The position numbers and the translations under genes were made by a program. Positions 1-5,149 of a stretch of 5,149 bases of DNA are shown here, piece by piece (the first letter of the stretch is position 1; each line of letters starts with the position of its first letter). The stretch lies in assembly GCA_003022985.1 (NCBI GenBank), contig PXTV01000034.1, positions 1-5,149 of the forward strand, read 5' to 3'. The notes under the pieces were generated by a model, which was given only the letters and a program-made list of their open reading frames with translations, was not told where the DNA came from and searched no databases. The stretch is from Bacteroidetes bacterium SW_11_45_7 (GTDB lineage Bacteria; Bacteroidota; Bacteroidia; Chitinophagales; SW-11-45-7).

Positions 1-264
1 ATGGGGGCCAATGCGGCCTGGATGACAAAGAAAGTCATCGACAACAGTTACGAGGTGCTTGCTATTGAATTTTTGGCCATCTTGCAAGCGGTAGATGCTC
101 TGGACAATCGTGCTCAGTTATCAACCCTGTCCCATCAGCATTATGAGGCCTTAAGGTCAATTGTACCTGTCTTTCAAGAAGATTTTGTTAAGCACAACGA
201 TATCCGTAATATCAAGGAATATTTGGTGAACCATAGAGTAGGATTCGATGAAAATGGTTCATAG
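1..264 (+). CDS. Aromatic amino acid lyase (histidine/tyrosine ammonia-lyase family), C-terminal part
   Basis: This is the last 87 codons of a lyase that removes ammonia non-oxidatively from an aromatic amino acid (histidine to urocanate, or tyrosine to coumarate) using an MIO cofactor. The frame is open at the window edge and stops with TAG at 262-264. The first ATG is not the true start: the opening MGANAAWMTKKV matches the internal 'VSMG(A/T)N' segment of the family, and full members are about 500 residues, so roughly 420 residues lie upstream. Visible family features are the helix VIDNSYEVLAIEFLAILQA followed by a helical tail with the IVPVFQED segment. From memory, this tail aligns better with the Flavobacterium johnsoniae tyrosine ammonia-lyase type (EVLAIEMITIVQAIDYL; IIPTFKED) than with classical HutH of the histidine utilisation pathway. 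The MIO-forming Ala-Ser-Gly and the substrate-selecting residues are outside the window, so substrate cannot be decided. The family call is firm; a hutH or TAL label is not. It converges with the channel gene downstream. Confidence 0.88.
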   Translation: MGANAAWMTKKVIDNSYEVLAIEFLAILQAVDALDNRAQLSTLSHQHYEALRSIVPVFQEDFVKHNDIRNIKEYLVNHRVGFDENGS

Positions 265-341
265 TGAATAGACCTTGACGAACAGCTACTCATCGCATGA
301 TAAAGAGAAGCATATCCATTCATCTTGAAATTCCTGATTCG

Positions 342-1160
342 TTAGGGTAATTCCGTGCCGCAGGAGCGGCAATAAGTTGCCTTGCTTTCATGGCCTTTTT
401 TGCCACAGTTGGGGCAGATACGTTGTTGCTGCTGGCTCATTGTTGCTTTTGTGATTTCTGACGATACGATGCCGGTTGGCACTGCGAGGATGGCATATCC
501 CGGGATCATTAGTACTGAGGCTAATGCTTTTCCAATGATTGTTTTAGCTTCCAATTCGGCCTCACCAACCGGTGTAATGGTATTAATAGCCCGGTAAGCA
601 CTTCCGGGAATTTTGGTAAAACCATTCTCCGGCCCTTCTATCAGATACATACAAGCACCTATAATAATGATGAGCGTAAAAATGGCCCCGAGGAAAACTG
701 TGATTTTCGCCCGGCTCGCTATCAACGCCTGTTGAATATTGTCGGCAGCTCTGACATACCGCGTGAGTTTGAATATTCTGAAAAGACGGAGGAGGCGCAG
801 CGCTCGCACCACCATCAGGTAGTGGGGGTGGAGAAAGAGTAATTCAAGGTAGGTTGGTAAAATGGCTAACAGATCGATTATACCGTAAAAGCTTTTTGCA
901 TAATGTGTTGGTTGGCGTGCCACTGATAATCTTGTTATATATTCTATTGTAAATAGAATTGTGATAAGCCACTCCGCTATATAAAGTTCCCTGCCAATGC
1001 TTTCTTTAACAGGTTCAATGGTTTCAATGATAACAAGTACAACACTGGTTAAAATGATGATTAGCAGGGCAATGTCAAAGGCCTTGGATGCAGTTGTATT
1101 CGTTTCGAAAATTAAATTGGCGATACGTTGCTTAAGTGATTTCCTTCCTGAATTACTCAT
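342..1160 (-). CDS. Six-TM voltage-gated ion channel with non-canonical selectivity filter and C-terminal zinc ribbon
   Basis: This inner-membrane protein of 272 residues is related to tetrameric voltage-gated K+ channels. Hydrophobic segments fit S1 (about 28-48), S2 (59-80), S3 (91-110), S5 (152-174) and S6 (208-232). S4 is textbook, with basic residues every third position: R119, R122, R125, R128, K131, R134, R137. S6 carries the family signature AVPTGIV (226-232). The pore loop is odd. Where K+ channels have T-T-V-G-Y-G-D, residues 196-202 read TPVGEAE, and the pore-helix Trp of the usual 'YWAI' is R190. K+ selectivity is therefore doubtful: it could be a cation channel of other selectivity or a non-conducting voltage sensor. 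The tail holds a zinc-ribbon pattern, C249-x2-C252, H257, C264-x2-C267, probably cytoplasmic. I chose the ATG at 1158-1160 because residues 2-18 look like a normal amphipathic N-terminus and an AGAAGA lies upstream; a TTG at 1185-1187 would add nine residues. It is convergent with the lyase and divergent from the large surface protein. Fold is confident; ion specificity is unknown. Confidence 0.9.
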   Translation of the reverse strand: MSNSGRKSLKQRIANLIFETNTTASKAFDIALLIIILTSVVLVIIETIEPVKESIGRELYIAEWLITILFTIEYITRLSVARQPTHYAKSFYGIIDLLAILPTYLELLFLHPHYLMVVRALRLLRLFRIFKLTRYVRAADNIQQALIASRAKITVFLGAIFTLIIIIGACMYLIEGPENGFTKIPGSAYRAINTITPVGEAELEAKTIIGKALASVLMIPGYAILAVPTGIVSSEITKATMSQQQQRICPNCGKKGHESKATYCRSCGTELP

Positions 1161-1247
1161 CAATGAACATCTTCTATCATTGAACAAATTAAAGGCATTA
1201 ATCCTTAAAAATTGCTTCTGGGGGGATCAAATCGGATATGAGTATGA

Positions 1248-1280
1248 TTGTATTAGAATCAGCATATGAAGTAATATTTG
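1248..1280 (+). promoter_or_regulatory. Weak candidate Bacteroidota-type promoter for the large surface-protein gene
   Basis: TTG at 1248-1250 is followed, 21 bases later, by TAATATTTG at 1272-1280. This resembles the Bacteroidota sigma-ABfr promoter (TTTG or TTG, about 19 bases, then TAnnTTTG), but with three rather than two bases between TA and TTTG and a slightly long spacer. Transcription would start near 1285-1290, giving a leader of roughly 85 bases before the ATG at 1373. The match is imperfect and the region is A/T-rich, so a chance match is quite possible. Confidence 0.22.
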
Positions 1281-1331
1281 TGAATCCAAATACTTGTAGG
1301 GTCCTTCTTTATAGTAAAAAAATGGTAACAT

Positions 1332-1348
1332 TGTGATAGTGTTTCACA
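1332..1348. promoter_or_regulatory. Possible operator: TGTGA-N7-TCACA inverted repeat
   Basis: Perfect five-base arms TGTGA (1332-1336) and TCACA (1344-1348) flank seven bases, ending 24 bases before the start codon of the large gene. The arms are those of CRP/FNR-family sites, but the classical CRP site has a six-base spacer, so this is one base too long. If real, it sits between promoter and start codon, where a bound regulator would most likely repress. No regulator gene is visible in the window, and short arms like these also occur by chance. Confidence 0.2.
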
Positions 1349-1372
1349 TTTATTTATTCAACATCAAGTATT

Positions 1373-1462
1373 ATGGACCAAAAAAATAACTTGACTGGTT
1401 ACTTTTCTCTTTTGAAAGCTGCTTTGTTCTTTCTTGTTATTGTTCCCCTTTCTTCCCTTGCT
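1373..1462 (+). other. Sec signal peptide of the giant surface protein
   Basis: The first 30 codons give a polar N-terminus with K4 and K15, a hydrophobic core at about 16-26 (AALFFLVIVPL) and a small-residue cleavage site SSLA before Q31. This is a type I (SPase I) signal peptide; no cysteine follows that could make it a lipoprotein. It also supports the choice of ATG at 1373. Confidence 0.85.
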
Positions 1463-4400
1463 CAGCTCCGGGTAACTGATACTTTAAGCAATCAGCAACT
1501 TGCTCAAAAATTAGTAGGAAGTGGGGTTACTATTTCCAATGTTACCGTGAATTGCCCTACCGGTCCTGATGGTGCTTCCCATGGTTTCTTCGAAGCATCC
1601 AATGCCAATTTGAACCTTTCCGATGGGTTACTGATGACTTCAGGGGCCATTTCGAATGCAGTTGGACCTAATGACGCCACATTGGGAAGTACTGATAATG
1701 GCGCCCCGGGTGATCCTCAGTTGGATGCTATTGTTACACCTCAAACAACCAATGATGCATGCGTCTTTGAATTCGATATCGAGCCGTTGGGTGACACGTT
1801 ACAATTTAACTATTCCTTGGGTTCAGAGGAGTATCCCGAGTTTGTTTGCTCCGACTTTAACGATGTCTTCGGCTTTTTTATCTCAGGTCCTAATCCAAAC
1901 GGGGGCACTTACAATCAAAAAAATATTGCAACAATCCCGAACACCTCTATCCCCGTTGCTATCAACTCGGTTAATAATGGTAGCCCGGGAGGGAGTAATC
2001 CGCCCTCAAGCTGCATATCACTGAATTATTCGCAATATTATGTTGACAATGGAACTGGCAATACAGCGCCTCAAAACACCGATTCTACTGCTGTAAGGTA
2101 TGATGGCTTTACAGATGGATTGTTTGTCAAGGAAAATGTAGTGCCTTGCAAAACCTATCACCTCAAACTTGCTGTAGCAGATGTTAGCGACAATATTTAT
2201 GATACTGGCGTTTTTCTTGAAGCCGAAAGTATTGTAAGTACTGATGTTAATTTATCCAGCGGAACAGTGAGTGGCAATCTTCTCAATAATGCAATTGAGG
2301 GATGTCTTGATGGCTTTTTCAGATTTACTCTCGACAATCCATTACCCGATACCAATGTAGTGAGTTTTAATATCGGGGGTACCGCAACTGAGGGGACGGA
2401 TTATGCTTCCATCCCTGATAGCATTGTCTTTCCGCCAGGTGACACAGTTCAGGAAATTACAATAGATGCATTCAGTGATGGTATAACAGAACCCATTGAA
2501 GACGTGGCCCTTTTCCTTATCAATGAATGTAATAATCAACCCTATGATACAGCTAATGTATTTATTCAGGATTCTGTAGGGCTATCTACCGGCTTGCCCG
2601 ATACGGTTACCATTTGTCGTGGCGGTGCTGTTCAGTTCGATGCCAGCGGGGGCGTATTTTACAATTGGTCACCTTCGCAAGGGTTGAGCTCAACTACAGG
2701 AAGCACTCCTGTAGCATCACCCGATTCCTCCATGACCTATGTGGTTTCAACAGAAGTGGGCTTTTGTTTTGTCCGGGACTCTACTTTTGTTAAAGTTGTA
2801 GAGGCTGATTTTTCCCTTGACCTGCAGCCAGATACAGTAACGGCTTGTTTCAATGAACCCGTACAGCTTTCACCAATTCTCCAGCCTTCTTATGATTACG
2901 ATTTTCAATGGTCACCTGTTGGAGGTCTTCAGGATTCCAATATGGTAAATGACTCCCTGCCGGTAGCTGAACCCGATTCCACAACTTCTTTTACAGTCCA
3001 AGTCACGTCAGATTCATCGAATTGTACACTTATTGACACCCAAACCGTAGAAATTAGCGGGCAAGCTCCGTTGATCGATATTCAAGCCGATAAGAATAAT
3101 GTTTGCCCCGGTGATTCTGTTGCTATTGATGCGAATATTCTTCCTCTCTCATGTGGTCCTACGGTATCCGGGTGTCAAACGCAGCCGAAAATCCAACAAC
3201 ACGGTTCCAGCTCCTCACAAGGCAATGGTACTCCGTTCAATGGAGATGATGAAGATGGCCGTTATCAAATCCTCTTAACACCTTCCCAACTTAATAATGC
3301 AGGCATCTCAACGGGAACCATTGTCCAGTTGTTCTTCGATGTTAATACGCAGAATAGTACGGGCCAATACGAGAACTTTACCATTAAAATGGGCTGTACA
3401 AACCAAGATGATCTTTCCCAGAGCAGTTGGATGAATAACCTTACAACTGTATTTACACCGAAAAGCGTTACAACCAATGCCGGATTCACAAATCAATTCA
3501 GCCTTGACACGCCCTATGATTGGGATGGCACCTCAAATCTTGTCATTGAAGTTTGTTACGATAATCCCAATGGAAGTGCCCCGGGTGGTGTCGATTTCTT
3601 AAATAGCAATAATGTAGGTTACAATGCTACGCTGGTTGCAAGCTCAAATGCTACGAGCGGTTGCAGTCTTCCGGTGAATGCTGCCCAGACGTACCAGGAA
3701 ATTCCCAATCTACGTTTCCGCGTTTGCGAACCTCCTACAAAAAATTACACCTACAACTGGACGCCTACAACCGGTTTAACAAAACCTGACAGTCTTGAAA
3801 CCGAAGCGATCATTGACAGCAGCATTACGTATGAATTATTTGTCGATGACGGTCAGTGCACGAATACAGGTAATATCACGCTAAATATTGATACCAGCTA
3901 TGATGTGCAAATCGATCCCGGGGACACTGTTTTATGCACTGATGGTGCCGATTCTTTAAAACTGAACGCCACTGTCACAGGTAATCCGCCAAGTCAGGCA
4001 TTAGAATGCGGGGCCAACGGAACAACTTGTTCAACGCAGCCAACAACAACTCAAATTGGCCAGGGCACAACACAAGTTACAAGTGAAACACCTTACAAGG
4101 GCTTTTGGGATGATAACCGTGTGCAGTATCTCATCAGGGCTTCTGAGCTACAAGCACAAGGGCTGAGTTCCGGCACAATTACGGAAATTGCGTGGAATGT
4201 GGTGGTAAAAAATTCACTATCAACATTTACCTATGAGGATTTTACCATTAAGATGGGCTGCACCAGCTTAAATGCGCTGCCCACCAATCAATTTGCCAGC
4301 ACATCTTTGACAAATGTTTACGGACCAACCAACTATATCACTACAACCGGTGTTAATACCCATTCACTGAATAATAGTTATGATTGGGACGGCACATCGA

Positions 4401-5149
4401 ATCTCATCATTGAAGTATGTTTCAACTTACCGGCAGGTCAATTAGATGATAATGATGAAGTATTAGCAACAAATACTTCTTTTAATTCGGTTTTATACGA
4501 TCAGGCCTTTAATAGTACGAACCTAAACGGATGTACTGATTTGACCAATCCGATTTCTTCAACGAGCCGCCCGAATTTCCAATTCACATTCTGTAAGGCA
4601 CCAGAGGGAGAGGAAAGCTTCCAATGGATGCCTGCTAACCAGGTATCCAACGATACAATAGCCAATCCGTGGGCTTATGTAGATCTTACTTCCAATTCCG
4701 AATTCGTAGTTGCTTATACACCACCCAATGGCTGTACAAAATACGATACGATCAATATCCCTACACAAGAATTCAACAATACCATAAGTGATGATACGAG
4801 CATCTGTACAAGCGATAATGTCCAACTTTCTGCCTCTGGTGAAGCAAATACTTTTACATGGCTTCCGGATGCCACCCTTAGCTGTACGAACTGTCCGAAT
4901 CCGGTAGCAAACCCTGATACTGTGACCACTTATAAAGTGTTACTTCAAGATACATCGAATGGTTGCGAACAGCTCAAGAGTGTAACTGTCAGCTTTCAGA
5001 CTCCGCAGATCACATTTATCAATAGTCCAGGGCTGTTATGTCCCAATGGAAGCGATTCCTTGTTTGTTGAAGATGCAGGCGCTTCGTATTTATGGAGCAA
5101 CCAAGACAGCGGCTCTGGCATTGAAATTACACAACCCGGCACGTATTCA
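1373..5149 (+). CDS. Giant secreted surface protein with choice-of-anchor L, Calx-beta-like and Ig/PKD-like repeats (probable T9SS cargo), 3' end missing
   Basis: One frame of 1259 codons runs without a stop to the window edge. In order: a signal peptide (1-30, SLA then Q31); a choice-of-anchor L domain (about 32-286) with the core LGSEEYPEFVCSDFNDVFGF at 149-168; a Calx-beta-like domain (about 292-400) with GTATEGTDY near 336-344 and DGITEPIED at 369-377; then Ig/PKD-like repeats, each with a Cys in strand B and W-x-P or W-S in strand C (C415/W432, C492/W513, C578/W796, C855/W1085, C1145/W1163, C1223/W1241). The third and fourth repeats are interrupted by homologous inserts at 594-785 and 879-1074. 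Proteins built this way in Bacteroidota are usually exported by Sec, then by the type IX system through a C-terminal sorting domain, and act as adhesins or gliding-associated surface proteins. That terminal domain, if present, is beyond the window. There is no lipobox Cys after the signal peptide. The start is the ATG at 1373, with no Shine-Dalgarno, which is normal in this phylum. Ligand and exact role cannot be read from the sequence. Confidence 0.93.
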   Translation, partial: MDQKNNLTGYFSLLKAALFFLVIVPLSSLAQLRVTDTLSNQQLAQKLVGSGVTISNVTVNCPTGPDGASHGFFEASNANLNLSDGLLMTSGAISNAVGPNDATLGSTDNGAPGDPQLDAIVTPQTTNDACVFEFDIEPLGDTLQFNYSLGSEEYPEFVCSDFNDVFGFFISGPNPNGGTYNQKNIATIPNTSIPVAINSVNNGSPGGSNPPSSCISLNYSQYYVDNGTGNTAPQNTDSTAVRYDGFTDGLFVKENVVPCKTYHLKLAVADVSDNIYDTGVFLEAESIVSTDVNLSSGTVSGNLLNNAIEGCLDGFFRFTLDNPLPDTNVVSFNIGGTATEGTDYASIPDSIVFPPGDTVQEITIDAFSDGITEPIEDVALFLINECNNQPYDTANVFIQDSVGLSTGLPDTVTICRGGAVQFDASGGVFYNWSPSQGLSSTTGSTPVASPDSSMTYVVSTEVGFCFVRDSTFVKVVEADFSLDLQPDTVTACFNEPVQLSPILQPSYDYDFQWSPVGGLQDSNMVNDSLPVAEPDSTTSFTVQVTSDSSNCTLIDTQTVEISGQAPLIDIQADKNNVCPGDSVAIDANILPLSCGPTVSGCQTQPKIQQHGSSSSQGNGTPFNGDDEDGRYQILLTPSQLNNAGISTGTIVQLFFDVNTQNSTGQYENFTIKMGCTNQDDLSQSSWMNNLTTVFTPKSVTTNAGFTNQFSLDTPYDWDGTSNLVIEVCYDNPNGSAPGGVDFLNSNNVGYNATLVASSNATSGCSLPVNAAQTYQEIPNLRFRVCEPPTKNYTYNWTPTTGLTKPDSLETEAIIDSSITYELFVDDGQCTNTGNITLNIDTSYDVQIDPGDTVLCTDGADSLKLNATVTGNPPSQALECGANGTTCSTQPTTTQIGQGTTQVTSETPYKGFWDDNRVQYLIRASELQAQGLSSGTITEIAWNVVVKNSLSTFTYEDFTIKMGCTSLNALPTNQFASTSLTNVYGPTNYITTTGVNTHSLNNSYDWDGTSNLIIEVCFNLPAGQLDDNDEVLATNTSFNSVLYDQAFNSTNLNGCTDLTNPISSTSRPNFQFTFCKAPEGEESFQWMPANQVSNDTIANPWAYVDLTSNSEFVVAYTPPNGCTKYDTINIPTQEFNNTISDDTSICTSDNVQLSASGEANTFTWLPDATLSCTNCPNPVANPDTVTTYKVLLQDTSNGCEQLKSVTVSFQTPQITFINSPGLLCPNGSDSLFVEDAGASYLWSNQDSGSGIEITQPGTYS
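3152..3727 (+). repeat. Insert domain, copy 1 (residues 594-785 of the surface protein)
   Basis: About 192 residues interrupt an Ig/PKD-like repeat between its strand B (VCPGDSVAIDANI, 577-589) and strand C (YTYNWTPTTGL, 792-802). The segment opens with a C-x6-C pair (C594, C601), contains YQILLTPSQL (631-640), FTIKMGC (669-675) and YDWDGTSNLVIEVC (715-728), and closes with LRFRVC (780-785). All six of its cysteines (594, 601, 675, 728, 764, 785) have counterparts in copy 2. The predicted character is all-beta and extracellular, with cysteines that could form three disulfides. I recall similar segments in other secreted Bacteroidota proteins but cannot name a family for it. Confidence 0.8.
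4007..4594 (+). repeat. Insert domain, copy 2 (residues 879-1074 of the surface protein)
   Basis: This segment of about 196 residues interrupts the next Ig/PKD-like repeat, between SLKLNATVTG (861-870) and the strand with FQWMP (1083-1087). It is homologous to copy 1: C-x6-C opening (C879, C886), VQYLIRASEL (917-926), FTIKMGC (957-963), YDWDGTSNLIIEVC (1003-1016), C1054 and a closing FQFTFC (1069-1074). Similarity is strongest in the two motif blocks, and the DNA there is also visibly alike but has diverged at synonymous sites, so the duplication is not recent. Confidence 0.8.

Noticed and set aside
1..3. ATG at position 1 as the start of a complete 87-residue gene.
   Set aside because: The translation matches the interior of ammonia-lyases ('SMGANA'), so this Met is internal and the gene is simply cut by the window edge.
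265..341. Terminator between the convergent lyase and channel genes.
   Set aside because: I searched the 77 bases on both strands and found no stable GC-rich hairpin followed by a T run. Only short, weak repeats are present.
555..575. Sequencing error or frameshift as the reason for the odd channel filter.
   Set aside because: The frame is continuous from S5 through the pore into S6, and the change involves several codons, including a separate Trp-to-Arg change in the pore helix. One or two base errors would not produce it.
382..597. Forward-strand open frame of 71 codons inside the channel gene.
   Set aside because: It is antisense to the conserved pore and S6 coding sequence and its product resembles nothing. 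It is a shadow frame.
1185..1187. TTG as the start codon of the channel gene, adding nine residues.
   Set aside because: The ATG at 1158-1160 is a stronger codon, has a purine-rich AGAAGA upstream, and the extra MFNDRRCSL adds nothing recognisable. It remains a possible alternative.
1189..1208. Imperfect palindrome TTAAAGGCATTAATCCTTAA upstream of the channel gene.
   Set aside because: It needs two bulged bases to pair, is A/T-rich, and has no supporting context, so it is not distinguishable from chance.
997..1269. Forward-strand open frame of 90 codons overlapping the channel 5' end.
   Set aside because: Most of it is antisense to S1/S2 of the channel, with no ribosome site or recognisable motif.
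1269..1295. Inverted repeat TATTTG / CAAATA with partly matching flanks, as a terminator or attenuator.
   Set aside because: The stem is A/T-rich with six pairs, there is no T run after it, and it overlaps the weak promoter candidate. Too weak to annotate.
1656..2024. Forward-strand open frame of 122 codons.
   Set aside because: It is out of frame within the choice-of-anchor L coding region of the giant gene, whose own frame is clearly the real one.
2342..4929. Several reverse-strand open frames of 62-88 codons (2342-2539, 3265-3496, 4559-4825, 4714-4929).
   Set aside because: All lie antisense to the continuous Ig-like frame, and none shows a start signal or family motif.

Overview
The window looks like a chromosomal segment of a member of Bacteroidota, probably a gliding or environmental lineage (Flavobacteriia, Cytophagia or Chitinophagia type). 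Three things point there. A very long secreted protein carries a choice-of-anchor L domain followed by Ig/PKD-like repeats, a layout typical of type IX secretion system (T9SS) cargo. A lyase fragment reads like the aromatic amino acid lyases of flavobacteria. The large gene has an A/T-rich leader with no Shine-Dalgarno sequence. Base composition is moderate and even, and I see no transposase, integrase, tRNA, rRNA, CRISPR array or prophage gene.

Layout. Positions 1-264 (+) are the last 87 codons of an aromatic amino acid lyase of the histidine/tyrosine ammonia-lyase family; its start lies upstream of the window. A 77-base gap without a convincing terminator separates it from a convergent gene. 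Positions 342-1160 (-) encode a six-transmembrane voltage-gated channel protein. It has an intact S4 sensor and a C-terminal zinc ribbon, but its selectivity filter is TPVGEAE where a K+ channel would have TVGYGD. Positions 1161-1372 form a divergent intergenic region with a weak candidate Bacteroidota-type promoter and a short TGTGA/TCACA inverted repeat facing the large gene.

Positions 1373-5149 (+) are one uninterrupted reading frame of 1259 codons that runs off the window end. It has a signal peptide, a choice-of-anchor L domain, a Calx-beta-like domain, and then a chain of Ig/PKD-like repeats. Two of those repeats are each split by a related insert of about 190-196 residues. The two inserts share six cysteines at equivalent positions plus the motifs FTIKMGC and YDWDGTSNL.

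The three genes do not form an obvious pathway: the first two converge and the last two diverge, so each is probably transcribed separately. No complete new multi-gene system is visible. The two points most worth following up are the channel's altered filter and the nested, cysteine-conserved inserts in the giant surface protein.
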